Shown piece by piece: positions 22,750 through 33,961 of a stretch of 64,000 bases of DNA. The DNA is from Riptortus pedestris (lineage: Eukaryota; Arthropoda; Insecta; Hemiptera; Alydidae). Numbering within the stretch: position 1 is the stretch's first letter; each line of letters starts with the position of its first letter. The stretch covers positions 258,450,001 to 258,514,000 of the forward strand of contig CM032228.1 in assembly GCA_019009955.1 (NCBI GenBank), given 5' to 3'. The notes beneath the pieces were generated by a model. That model was not told the origin of the DNA. It worked only from the letters and a program-made list of their open reading frames with translations, and searched no databases. A program made the position numbers and the translations under genes.

Positions 22750-23260
22750 TAGCCTATGTTGGGAGTTTGTTGAGATCTGTTAATATCTCGTTGATGTAGT
22801 CTCTTTCGGTTATGCAAAAGGTGTTGTCTACGAATCTGAAGTATCTTGTAATGTGGTGTTTGATCATCAGTTTTTGTATGTGTATATCTTCAATGTGTTG
22901 AATGATATCTCCGTGCCTAGAGACGAAGTAGGATTTCCCATTCCAAGTCCGTCTGTCGGTATGTATATGTCGTTGGAGCAAAAATAATTCTGTTTCAGCA
23001 CTTTGTCAGATCAGCGATTTCCCTGATGTAGTCATCGTTGTATTGTAGTGAGTATGTCGATGGTTTCTTGTACGGTTATAGATGGGTATAGGTCTTGAAT
23101 TAATGTCGAATGAAACTAGTCTTGTTCGTTTTGTAATGTGCACGCCTTCGAGTTTGTTCACAAGTTCTGTAGTGTTCTTGATTGTGTATGTGTTAGGTAG
23201 GTGCAACTCTGTCTCTTAGTATAGATGTAACATGTCTTACAAGTCTATATGCGAGCGCTG
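22750..23260 (-). pseudogene. Reverse transcriptase core of the Penelope-like element
   Basis: Motif A reads LVSFDI at 23118-23101. Motif B reads DGLGMGNPTSS around 22950-22919, in place of GLPMGSPLSP. Motif C reads RYFRFVDNTFCI around 22840-22815, with FVDN in place of YVDD. A following LNFFDLTITR near 22720-22690 also fits Penelope-type RTs. One catalytic Asp of motif C is Asn. Frameshifts separate A from B. The enzyme is dead. Confidence 0.8.
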
Positions 23261-23715
23261 GCCTGTAGTAGATTACTGGTCGATTACTGGTCACATGGGT
23301 ACGTTAGTTTTGTATGTGCTCTCAGTATTGGTGTTCCTGGGTGCATTTTCAAGTATTTGTAGTGTTGGTTACCTATCGTGTTAGTGCAGCGTTTCAGAGC
23401 GTCATGTACTTGTTTCTGGTAGGCGTCTGTTGGGTCTGTCCTTTGTCGAATGCAGTTGGTGTTTTCGATGAACTGAAGGGTTTTGTCAATGTAATATTGT
23501 GTGTCATGATTACTGTTGTGTTGCCTTTGTCAGCTTTAGTTACTGTGAGTTTGTTTTTTCATAGTTTGGTCCTTAAGGTTTTCGCCGTTGTTTTCAATTG
23601 AGTCAGTGATGTTGCCCTTTGTTTCTTAGTAGTGTTTTCTAGTATGTCTGCTATTTTTTGTCTCATTCTCTCCAGTTTGTGTTTGTCCTTCCAAATGTTA
23701 AATTTGTAGGAGTAA

Positions 23716-24185
23716 GCAAATATTTCAACACCGGCTGTAGCTGGGAACATGTTAATCTCTCGAATATTTTATCGAACCAAGTGGGCTTAAGTTTTTTAAT
23801 TTTGTAAAGCACTTTCAAAAACTTTTAAAATAGAATGAGCATTGCTAGTCCTCAAAGTAGGACTATTATTCAAAAGAGAGTCAATATATCAAGGTAATTT
23901 TTTCACAGGTTCAAAAGGTATTCAAAATTTATCTTGTAAAAATGTATAACCCCTGGGTGGAGTTGATACTTTCGTTAAAAATTGGGTTGACTGGCCCGAT
24001 ACACCAGGGTTAGGGTTTTCAAGGGGGACAATTGTCGAAGAAATAAAAATTTGTGAAAAGGTCCCAGCACACTCCAGCATTCCCCCAAGCACTCCATAAG
24101 CTTGGAGAAATAAGTATGTATCTCTGATTTAAATTGTAAAAGTTTCTTTTGAAGCTTTAATTCTACTAATTTCTCTTAGCCTTCA
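23716..24185 (-). pseudogene. gag N-terminal relic (copy 1)
   Basis: The minus strand reads EKLVELKLQKKLLQFKSEI and a helix-rich region with internal stops. It matches 20925-21145 (copy 2). It lies just downstream, in the minus direction, of the primer binding site at 24511, as expected for gag. Confidence 0.5.
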
Positions 24186-24510
24186 GCACTAGCGCATTGA
24201 TGTTGTGATTGTCCTGTTGGACAGTAAGGCTGGGCTGCTCAGCATTTATGATGATAAACGAGGAAACGGTGGACACAGCTACAGGATTCAAAACAAAATT
24301 ATCTCAACCTTCATAAAACGCGCAGGGTACAGCCTGTTAGTTTATATAAAAATTGATTAAAAATATAAATTAGTGATATATACACTTATCGGCAATACGC
24401 TAACAAAAAATTACCTAGCTCATAATAAACAATATAATTCCGATAAAAAGGGGAAACTACAGATATTTGTGAGTCAAAATATTATTGCGAATATTAAAAA
24501 ATGCTGAAAA

Positions 24511-24526
24511 CCACGCTCTGCTACCA
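24511..24526 (-). other. Primer binding site, tRNA-iMet type
   Basis: The minus strand reads TGGTAGCAGAGCGTGG. The first 11 bases are exactly complementary to the 3' end of animal initiator methionine tRNA (CTCTGCTACCA), and the next bases match partly. This is where minus-strand DNA synthesis of an LTR retrotransposon starts, just inside its 5' LTR. Confidence 0.65.
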
Positions 24527-24528
24527 CT

Positions 24529-24816
24529 TGTAGCAATCTGGATGCAGCAGTAGACAATGGAAACTGGAAACAAAAGAATTCCCCCGACTAAATATCTTAC
24601 TAAGAATTTAGAAAGGCTTTAAACAACAATCGGCTTTTGACCAAATTTAAACGAATATAGATTTATTTATAATTAAAAATTCATTAATAATAAATATTCA
24701 ATTGAAAATGAGAAATAGGCACCTTTAAAGCAAAATAGTGGGGACACTAATGTCTAATTAAACTAAATTACAGAGAAATATCACATAGCTGCTTATAGCC
24801 TCTTTAAGAAGAGACT
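24529..24816 (-). repeat. Probable 5' LTR remnant
   Basis: Immediately outside the primer binding site the minus strand ends '...gattgctaca', with the CA expected at an LTR end two bases before the primer site. The outer part is cut off by the 98-bp satellite. No second LTR was found in the window, so this rests on position alone. Confidence 0.4.
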
Positions 24817-27800
24817 GTGTGGTGAGCAGGTCCTCTCCTCCAGCATGTCTGGCTGTATGGCCCTGTCTTAGCCTGAGCCGATGACCAACTTTGCCCCCGC
24901 CCATCCAATATGATGTGAGGTGAGCAGGTCCTCTCCTCCAGCATGTCTGGCTGTATGGCCCTGTCTTAGCCTGAGCCGATGACCAACTTTGCCCCCGCCC
25001 ATCCAATATGATGTGAGGTGAGCAGGTCCTCTCCTCCAGCATGTCTGGCTGTATGGCCCTGTCTTAGCCATAGCCGATGACCAACTTTGCCCCCGCCCAT
25101 CCAATATGATGTGAGGTGAGCAGGTCCTCTCCTCCAGCATGTCTGGCTGTATGGCCCTGTCTTAGCCTGAGCCGATGACCAACTTTGCCCCCGCCCATCC
25201 AATATGATGTGAGGTGAGCAGGTCCTCTCCTCCAGCATGTCTGGCTGTATGGCCCTGTCTTAGCCTGAGCCGATGACGAACTTTGCCCCCGCCCATCCAA
25301 TATGATGTGAGGTGAGCAGGTCCTCTCCTCCAGCATGTCTGGCTGTATGGCCCTGTCTTAGCCTGAGCCGATGACGAACTTTGCCCCCGCCCATCCAATA
25401 TGATGTGAGGTGAGCAGGTCCTCTCCTCCAGCATGTCTGGCTGTATGGCCCTGTCTTAGCCTGAGCCGATGACCAACTTTGCCCCCGCCCATCCAATATG
25501 ATGTGAGGTGAGCAGGTCCTCTCCTCCAGCATGTCTGGCTGTATGGCCCTGTCTTAGCCTGAGCCGATGACCAACTTTGCCCCCGCCCATCCAATATGAT
25601 GTGAGGTGAGCAGGTCCTCTCCTCCAGCATGTCTGGCTGTATGGCCCTGTCTTAGCCTGAGCCGATGACCAACTTTGCCCCCGCCCATCCAATATGATGT
25701 GAGGTGAGCAGGTCCTCTCCTCCAGCATGTCTGGCTGTATGGCCCTGTCTTAGCCTGAGCCGATGACCAACTTTGCCCCCGCCCATCCAATATGATGTGA
25801 GGTGAGCAGGTCCTCTCCTCCAGCATGTCTGGCTGTATGGCCCTGTCTTAGCCTGAGCCGATGACCAACTTTGCCCCCGCCCATCCAATATGATGTGAGG
25901 TGAGCAGGTCCTCTCCTCCAGCATGTCTGGCTGTATGGCCCTGTCTTAGCCTGAGCCGATGACGAACTTTGCCCCCGCCCATCCAATATGATGTGAGGTG
26001 AGCAGGTCCTCTCCTCCAGCATGTCTGGCTGTATGGCCCTGTCTTAGCCTGAGCCGATGACCAACTTTGCCCCCGCCCATCCAATATGATGTGAGGTGAG
26101 CAGGTCCTCTCCTCCAGCATGTCTGGCTGTATGGCCCTGTCTTAGCCTGAGCCGATGACGAACTTTGCCCCCGCCCATCCAATATGATGTGAGGTGAGCA
26201 GGTCCTCTCCTCCAGCATGTCTGGCTGTATGGCCCTGTCTTAGCCATAGCCGATGACCAACTTTGCCCCCGCCCATCCAATATGATGTGAGGTGAGCAGG
26301 TCCTCTCCTCCAGCATGTCTGGCTGTATGGCCCTGTCTTAGCCATAGCCGATGACCAACTTTGCCCCCGCCCATCCAATATGATGTGAGGTGAGCAGGTC
26401 CTCTCCTCCAGCATGTCTGGCTGTATGGCCCTGTCTTAGCCTGAGCCGATGACGAACTTTGCCCCCGCCCATCCAATATGATGTGAGGTGAGCAGGTCCT
26501 CTCCTCCAGCATGTCTGGCTGTATGGCCCTGTCTTAGCCTGAGCCGATGACCAACTTTGCCCCCGCCATCCAATATGATGTGAGGTGAGCAGGTCCTCTC
26601 CTCCAGCATGTCTGGCTGTATGGCCCCTGTCTTAGCCATAGCCGATGACCAACTTTGCCCCCGCCCATCCAATATGATGTGAGGTGATCCTCTCCTCCAG
26701 CATGTCTGGCTGTATGGCCCTGTCTTAGCCTGAGCCGATGACGAACTTTGCCCCCGCCCATCCAATATGATGTGAGGTGAGCAGGTCCTCTCCTCCAGCA
26801 TGTCTGGCTGTATGGCCCTGTCTTAGCCATAGCCGATGACCAACTTTGCCCCCGCCCATCCAATATGATGTGAGGTGAGCAGGTCCTCTCCTCCAGCATG
26901 TCTGGCTGTATGGCCCTGTCTTAGCCTAAAGCCGATGACCAACTTTGCCCCCGCCCATCCAATATGATGTGAGGTGAGCAGGTCCTCTCCTCCAGCATGT
27001 CTGGCTGTATGGCCTGTCTTAGCCATAGCCGATGACCAACTTTGCCCCCGCCCATCCAATATGATGTGAGGTGAGCAGGTCCTCTCCTCCAGCATGTCTG
27101 GCTGTATGGCCTGTCTTAGTCTTAGCCATGAGCGATGACCAACTTTGCCCCCGCCCATCCAATATGATGTGAGTGAGTGAGCAGGTCCTCTCCTCCTCCT
27201 CCAGCATGTCTGGCTGTATGGCCCTGTCTTAGCCTGAGCCGATGACCAACTTTGCCCCCGCCCATCCAATATGATGTGAGGTGAGCAGGTCCTCTCCTCC
27301 AGCATGTCTGGCTGTATGGCCCTGTCTTAGCCTGAGCCGATGACCAACTTTGCCCCCGCCCATCCAATATGATGTGAGGTGAGCAGGTCCTCTCCTCCAG
27401 CATGTCTGGCTGTATGGCCCTGTCTTAGCCTGAGCCGATGACGAACTTTGCCCCCGCCCATCCAATATGATGTGAGGTGAGCAGGTCCTCTCCTCCAGCA
27501 TGTCTGGCTGTATGGCCCTGTCTTAGCCATAGCCGATGACCAACTTTGCCCCCGCCCATCCAATATGATGTGAGGTGAGCAGGTCCTCTCCTCCAGCATG
27601 TCTGGCTGTATGGCCCTGTCTTAGCCTGAGCCGATGACGAACTTTGCCCCCGCCCATCCAATATGATGTGAGGTGAGCAGGTCCTCTCCTCCAGCATGTC
27701 TGGCTGTATGGCCCTGTCTTAGCCATAGCCGATGACCAACTTTGCCCCCGCCCATCCAATATGATGTGAGGTGAGCAGGTCCTCTCCTCCAGCATGTCTG

Positions 27801-28592
27801 GCTGTATGGCCCTGTCTTAGCCATAGCCGATGACGAACTTTGCCCCCGCCCATCCAATATGATGTGAGGTGAGCAGGTCCTCTCCTCCAGCATGTCTGGC
27901 TGTATGGCCCTGTCTTAGCCATAGCCGATGACCAACTTTGCCCCCGCCCATCCAATATGATGTGAGGTGAGCAGGTCCTCTCCTCCAGCATGTCTGGCTG
28001 TATGGCCCTGTCTTAGCCTGAGCCGATGACCAACTTTGCCCCCGCCCATCCAATATGATGTGAGGTGAGCAGGTCCTCTCCTCCAGCATGTCTGGCTGTA
28101 TGGCCCTGTCTTAGCCTGAGCCGATGACCAACTTTGCCCCCGCCCATCCAATATGATGTGAGGTGAGCAGGTCCTCTCCTCCAGCATGTCTGGCTGTATG
28201 GCCCTGTCTTAGCCATAGCCGATGACCAACTTTGCCCCCGCCCATCCAATATGATGTGAGGTGAGCAGGTCCTCTCCTCCAGCATGTCTGGCTGTATGGC
28301 CCTGTCTTAGCCATAGCCGATGACCAACTTTGCCCCCCTGGCTGTATGGCCCTGTCTTAGCCTGAGCCGATTGACGAACCTTGCCCCCGCCCATCCAATA
28401 TGATGTGAGGTGAGCAGGTCCTCTCCTCCAGCATGTCTGGCTGTATGGCCCTGTCTTAGCCATAGCCGATGACCAACTTTGCCCCCGCCCATCCAATATG
28501 ATGTGAGGTGAGCAGGTCCTCTCCTCCAGCATGTCTGGCTGTATGGCCCTGTCTTAGCCTGAGCCGATGACCAACTTTGCCCCCGCCCATCC
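24817..28592. repeat. 98-bp satellite, about 38 units
   Basis: Near-identical 98-bp units, each with 'caggtcctctcctccagcat' and 'tttgcccccgcccatccaat'. Two positions are biallelic: GCCTGAGCC or GCCATAGCC, and GACCAAC or GACGAAC. All four combinations occur. Insertions and deletions cluster at 26565-27210 and 28335-28380. The minus-strand frames of about 90 residues that recur every 98 bp arise from the repeat and are not genes. On the right the last unit runs without a break into an R1-clade ORF1. Confidence 0.97.
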
Positions 28593-29058
28593 GGTCCAGC
28601 ACCTCCTGGCTCTTTCTCACCACCTCGCCAACCAGGGACTCACCTAGATCCTGCAACTGAACCCTCACCTGGTTGCTCAGCTCTTGTCCCCAATCGACCT
28701 CCACCAAGTTCTTTAGGGTCCTCTCGACCGCCTGCACACTCCCCGAGGTACCTGTAGCCCTGCAATACTCCTTCTTTAGCTTACCAAAGCAGGTATACAT
28801 CCGGTTCAAACACCCCTCGACCGGAACGTCCTTTAGAGGGAACAGTCTAGACCGAAGCTCCTCCATCGCCAGCTTAAACTCAGCCTCCACCTCTCCGACT
28901 ATCTCCTTACTCACCTCCTCCGGCGATCCTGACGACCTGGTCCTTCTCCTCTTAGGTCTACCTTGTTGCTCAACCGGCGGGGTGCTGAGACCCACTCCAC
29001 TCGCCACTCCTGCGTAGTCTTTGCCTGTTAAATCAACTGATATATTTGTTAAACTCAT
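28593..29058 (-). pseudogene. ORF1 (Gag-like) N-terminal part, element A
   Basis: Starts at ATG 29058 (MSLTNISVDLTG) and continues RPKRRRTRSSGSPEEVS, a basic patch next to a Ser/Pro segment shared by all ORF1 copies here. A helical region follows with ERTLKNLVEVDWGQELSNQ and ends KSQEVLDR where satellite begins. The frame stays open through the junction into the satellite. ORF1 proteins of this clade bind element RNA and form particles; here only about 155 residues remain, without zinc knuckles. Confidence 0.8.
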
Positions 29059-29131
29059 AGTATTCGTTTATACCCACTCCTGCGAAGGGCTGTCTGTCCC
29101 GGGCATGCCCAATGCTAATGCATCCCGCGAG
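28593..29131 (-). mobile_element. R1-clade element A: 5' UTR remnant and ORF1 start
   Basis: The most downstream member of a minus-strand array of related non-LTR retrotransposons. It keeps about 70 bases of 5' leader ('ggcatgcccaatgc', 'cgcgagttccccc', as in the other copies) and the first part of ORF1. It is cut off by the 98-bp satellite at 28592 and fused upstream to the 3' block of element E. Confidence 0.75.
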
Positions 29132-29244
29132 TTCCCCCACGGACTTGACAGTGTGTATTCCAGAGAGGAGCAGGAACAATACGGGGGCTCCTAGCCGTAA
29201 AGCCTTACTCCCCCGCATCTTAACTACTTCCTATTTGGCGACAC

Positions 29245-30260
29245 AGATACCACCAACTCACAGCTCTTGGCCTTTTCACACCTCTCTTCAAACTTCCTTT
29301 CGCACACCTAATAATCCAATCTTCCACACACCTCACTACATCCTTCCTACACGACACTCTAAACACAGGCACTCCATTCACACTCAACAAAATTCGAAAC
29401 TGATCCCAATCAGCCGACCTCAGACAGAACCTTGCACGCTCACCTTTCATTCTTCCTCAACACCAACACTAACACACTATGCTGGCTGCTGCAGCCATTT
29501 CACTCTCCACTCTCTCCATTCACTCACCCTCGTCACTCATTACTCGCACAATCTCAACGAGTCCAGCATCTATCCAACTCACATCCACCAGTCACCTCCA
29601 CGAAAAGCGTTGGCTCACCACTCTCATTCATCAATCTTCTCATCGGCAAGTCCATTCATCACACAACGCTTCCAACTCCACAACCATCTAATCTACTCCG
29701 GAATCCTCACCACACCCCCATCAACACATTCTGTGCATTCGCATCCATGGGCACACTATAACACGCCTTACCCTCTCAAGCAGCTCTCTCAATCATAGCA
29801 CAATCTCTCAAGGTACCCAATCTATAACTGTGCGTAACGGCGCTGGAGATATATGGACACCAAACAGTAGAATGGGCCCGCAATCCCCGGTTATCGAGAC
29901 TGAAGCAACAACAGCAATGGCTGTCGCTCAGCTGGGCCGATAGCCTGAGAAACCCCCATATTTCGGGTTCCAAAAGCTCCACAACTCGGCCGCCCCACTT
30001 AGCCTCGCGTTATCTCATTCACACCCAAACAACCACTCCTCAGGGCACTCTCGCACCATTTCCAAAACGCAGTCACTCTTCCATCCCTCACATACGGCTC
30101 TCTTGCTCAGCATTCAATACACACTCACACCACTCTTGGGCAGCGCTTCGCATTCGCCACTTCCCTACTCGCAACCACAATCGCTTCTATCCATATTCAC
30201 TTGGGTCCAGAATATCCTCAACGCACGGGCGGCTCCTCGGCTTCTAGTGTCTTCATCATA
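29245..30260 (-). pseudogene. APE-type endonuclease and linker of ORF2, element E
   Basis: Fragments in several frames match element B at 37837-38732: GFLRLSAQLSDSHC (29982-29776 frame) corresponds to GVLRLSQLSDSHF, and ERARFCLRSADWDQFRILL / RVSCRKDVVRCVEDWI (29450-29220) corresponds to the linker upstream of the RT. Small insertions disrupt the frame throughout. The region would nick target DNA in an intact element. The linker ends at RPRAVSWW, where the deletion begins. Confidence 0.65.
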
Positions 30261-30279
30261 GGTAGGTTGTGTTCCTTGA

Positions 30280-32145
30280 CTACATCAGTCGTTTCTCGAC
30301 TTCCAGAACTGGACATCCTGCCCATCCTGCCGGGTGACATCTATCCCGATAGCCGGCTCTCCAGCAGTTTGCGCACCTTAGCCTCTCCTGGTTACCTCCT
30401 ACTGGGCACTTCATTTGATTATGCCCCTCTTCCCCGCACCATCCACACGTCAGCGGCGAGCGACACATCCTAGCTCCATGTCCGTACCTCAGGCAAGTCG
30501 AACACCTCCTAACGGTGAAATGAAAACCTCAAGCCCACTTCTACACGACATGCAGGCCTAATCGTAGAGACTGACCTGCCCTCATCACTTCTCTTATACA
30601 CTTCGTAGGCTACTCAACCTCACTACCTCACTACAAGTACACACTCTCGGGGTCAGGACCCAACACTTACAAACTCCGGGTTAAAGCACGGGCCTTGTAA
30701 CATTCATCCTCATTTCATGTCGACCCTCTCTCGAATACAACACAACCATTCATTCGGTCTCTTTCGCCACTCAACTCAGGGCAACTTCATTACCATACTG
30801 CAATTGGCTCTAGTCAAAACATCAAACACTCACTCGGGGGAATCTCCACCCTTTCTCTCTATCCACATTCACCCCCAAACCTTTCAAACACTCGTTCTTC
30901 CTAAGCTTCTCTATATCTTCCTTATCGTGGCATTCCACGACGTAAGCCCCTCCTCTGCTCACCAGACCTCTCACTCGGACATCGCCTTCCTTGGGATCGA
31001 GACATTTTACTATGTCCTCCCTCCTCACCTTAGTGTCGGCGCTCTTCGGGAGCTCCAAGATGACTCTTGGGCCCCTCTTCTTCTTCTTCGCAGCGACTTT
31101 GGCCCAACTCTCCTCTCCTTCTACCGTGTCCACCTCCATCCTCTCAGGTACTAGGCTCTCCCTGGCGACGCTTTTAACCACGCTCACCACTCTATCACTC
31201 ACGCTCTCACTCACCCTCATGCCGACTCTCTCGCACATACTCTCATTCACGCAGTCTGTCACACGCTCTCCCACTCTCTCGCTGAACAACCTGTAAAAGT
31301 ATCATTCCGACTCCTCTACTCACTTTATCTCACTTATAGAAAATCTCTCCGGGTCTCACGGTTCACTCGATCCCTCGTCTTACCTCCTTGACCACGTTCC
31401 TTTCTAGGGGCTCCACTCTCTTCCCAACGACCTGAACCTCCTCGTACACCCTGTTCATATTATCACGTATCTCTTCATTCCCTTTCACACCCTTTTCGCA
31501 CACACGACCCACTCTCTCAACCTCTCGCTCTACCTTTCCCAGGCACTCTCTAAACTCCTGGCCTGGGGAAACCCACCACGCTTCTTTTACATCTTTCCTC
31601 GTCCGTTGGGACCGTTCAAACGTCTTCAGCCGATCACGTTCGACCTCGCTGTCGAATATTGTAGAGTGACCACAACATCTCTCTTCTCCAAAATACTCCT
31701 TGACACCAAGAGTTTCTCCTAACTCCTGCAACTGGGTACTTACTTGATTGGCCAGCTCCTGCCCCCAGTCCACCTCGACTAAGTTCTTTAATGTCCTTTC
31801 GACGGACTGCACTCTTCCGGACGCCGCGGCTACCCTGCCATACTCCTGTCGGAGTTTGCCAAAGCAGCCGGACATCCGGTTGAGGCAATCCTCCACCTGG
31901 ACGTCCCTCGTCATCGGGTAGAGTCTACTCCTCAGGTCCTCCGTCGCCTGCTTAAAATCTGTCTCCCACTCACCGACCATTTCCTTGCTGATCTCCTCCG
32001 GCGAGCCCGAAGACCTAGTCCTCCTCCGTTTGGTCCTAACGACCTTCTTCTCCACCGGCGGGGTGCTGACACCCGCTCCGCCACCAACAGCCACTCCACT
32101 ATACTCATCTAAGGTTAAGTCCACTGAAATATTGTTTGAGCTCAT
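30280..32145 (-). pseudogene. ORF1 (Gag-like) of element E
   Basis: ATG at 32145 (MSSNNISVDLTLDEYSG). Order: basic/Ser-Pro patch (RTKRRRTRSSGSPEEIS), a helical region (SVERTLKNLVEVDWGQELAN), a coiled coil with repeated Arg-Val spacing (SERVGERV, ESVSDRVVSVV), an RRM-like segment (RGPRVILELPKSADTKVRRED, then RGLVSRGGAYVVECHDKED), and zinc knuckles at 30468-30280 (CGWCGEEGHNQMKC, fitting CX2CX4HX4C, then CANCWRAGYRDRCHPAGW). Frames break at about 31360, 31290 and 30820. A segment near 31690 has been replaced compared with element D. Confidence 0.8.
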
Positions 32146-32604
32146 AATCGATTGAAACCCACTACTGCGGAGGGCTACCTGTCCCGGCCATGCCCAATGC
32201 TGACGCATCCCGCGAGTTCCCCCACGGGGGACAGATATACCCTCGTCCAATGATTGGGATAATTCTCAACCTTCGTTGAGGTGTCCTTCCCGGGAGACAT
32301 CTACTAAATTCAGACCTCCCCACGCACCGACCGCGGTGGGCACCCTCCGCAAGAGCCTGCCCAGGCGGGCGTGAAGAACTACACCCCAGCCGGGTGGAGG
32401 TCTACCTCTGTAAGTGCGGTCCCAGCCTTGAACTTCAACACAATTCCAAAAATCCAATCCAGTCCGATCCATGTCATTACCTTTTGGCACACGCCGTATA
32501 CCTTTTCATACTTAGAAAAACTTAACTCTTGCTCCCTCTCATCTCACCAGTCGCACTCGCATTTAAACTGGCTCACACACAATAACTCTCCTTTCACTCA
32601 CATT

Positions 32605-33961
32605 CACACCAGGAGAGGCATAGCCCCACCTGACGACGTCAGTGGCGATCTGCAAGTTCTAGCTCCGTGGCCATACCGCAGACAGGTACTGCACCTCCTA
32701 GCACGGCCCCAATGACCCTCCCCTACCACCAATCCTCCTCCGCTTCCTTCCAAACACCCACTCATTCCTCCTACGTACACACTACCACAACTCATCATTT
32801 CCAATCGCCCTGTCAACATCAAACACCTTCAACTCGGCACCCCCCCCCCCCTTCAAGCACTCATTCGCCCTCAGTCGCTCAACATCCTCACGATCATGAC
32901 ATTCAACCACATACGCCCCGCCACGCCTTACCAGACCTCTTACGCGAACATCTCCCTCCTTCGGATCCAGGCACTTCACGATGTCCTCTCGCTTCACCTT
33001 CGCATCCGCCCTCTTGGGGAGCTCCAAGACGACTCGAGGCCCCCTGCTCTTCTTGCCAACGACCTTCGCCCAGCTCTCCTCCTCTGCTGCTGCGTCGACG
33101 TCCATCCTCTCCACAGCCAAATTCTCCCTAGCCACACTCTTAACAACGCTCACAACCTTATCACTCACTGACTCACTCACACGCATGCCAACCCTATCAC
33201 ACATTGTATCGTTCACACACTCATGCACTCTCTCACCAACTCTCTCACTCACTACCCTACTCACTCTCTCACTCACTCTATCACTCAACCTCTCCGCATC
33301 AAACTCGTCCATCTTCCTCCTTACCTCCTTAACGACGTTCTTCTCCAATGGCTCGACTCTCTTTCCAACCACCTGCACCTCCTCGTAAACCCTATTCATG
33401 TTTTCCCTAATTTCTTCATTCCCTTTCACACCACGTTCACACACCGACACCACACGCTCAACCTCCCTCTCAACCTTACCCAAACTCTCCCTGAACTCCT
33501 GCCTGACCATCTCAACTTCCCTACCTCTCTCCTCATCATGGGCCGTCAAAGTCTTCAGGGTGACATCAACCTCGCTCTGGATCTTATCTAATACCTCCTG
33601 GCTCTTTCGAACCACCTCACTCACCAAAGACTCACCCAACTCCTGAAGTTGGCTGTTCACCTGACTACTGAGCTCACGGCCCCAGTCCACCTCGACAAGG
33701 TTCCTCAAAGTCCTCTCCATGGCCGTCACCCTACCAGACGTCGTTGTTGCTCTGACATACTCCTTCCTCATCCTACCAAAGCAACCACTCATCCTGTTAA
33801 TGCAGTCCTCCACCTGGACGTCCTTCATAGGATACAGCCGCTTCCTGAGGTCCTCAACCGCCGCTTTAAAATCGGCCTCCGCCTCACCCACTACCTCCCT
33901 ACTCACCTCCTCCGGAGACCCAGAAGAGCGCGTCCTCCTCCTCTTCGTACGTCCCTGCTGG
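32605..33961 (-). pseudogene. ORF1 (Gag-like), main part, element D
   Basis: The longest retroelement frame in the window (398 residues, 33978-32782), continuing in another frame to 32604. From the N-terminus: TKRRRTRSSGSPEEVS; helical region ERTLRNLVEVDWGRELSSQ; KSQEVLDKIQSEVDVTLKTL; a long coiled coil (EVERVVSVCERGVKGNEEIR, DRVSERVSRVVSERVGERV); an RRM-like block (RGPRVVLELPKRADAKVKRE); and after a frameshift at the C run near 32840-32850 a zinc knuckle CSTCLRYGHGARTC. The first 30 or so residues lie beyond the interruption at 35003-35087. The first ATG of the frame at 33978 is inside the interruption and is not the native start. Confidence 0.85.

Larger units (their letters stand above)
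21500..23715 (-). mobile_element. Penelope-like element with GIY-YIG endonuclease
   Basis: A minus-strand retroelement splitting a gag relic. Reverse transcriptase motifs lie at about 23260-22750, and a GIY-YIG nuclease follows at about 22290-22150, the order known for EN+ Penelope elements. The reading frame is broken many times. Boundaries are set where gag copies 1 and 2 stop matching: about 21480-21500 on the left and 23715 on the right. No terminal repeats were recognised. Confidence 0.75.
29132..32600 (-). mobile_element. R1-clade element E: 5' leader, ORF1, endonuclease, 3' block; RT deleted
   Basis: Read from 32600 down: 5' leader (with 'cacgcaccgacc', 'ggtcccagcc' words shared with leaders at 35.1-35.5 and 40.95-41.3 kb), ORF1 (32145 to about 30280), an endonuclease region, and the first part of the EN-RT linker. 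It then jumps at about 29243 to a 110-bp block (29132-29243) also found at 36269-36385. All RT coding sequence is missing. Neighbours on both sides are related copies in the same direction. Confidence 0.75.

Noticed and set aside
24758..28532. Series of about 90-residue minus-strand frames repeating every 98 bp
   Set aside because: They are read-through of a satellite unit in three frames, with the same start and stop at each step and no codon-level constraint.
24817..28592. Possible CRISPR-like array (regular repeats)
   Set aside because: Units are contiguous with no unique spacers, and the context is eukaryotic retroelements. The same applies to the 34-, 55- and 167-bp arrays.
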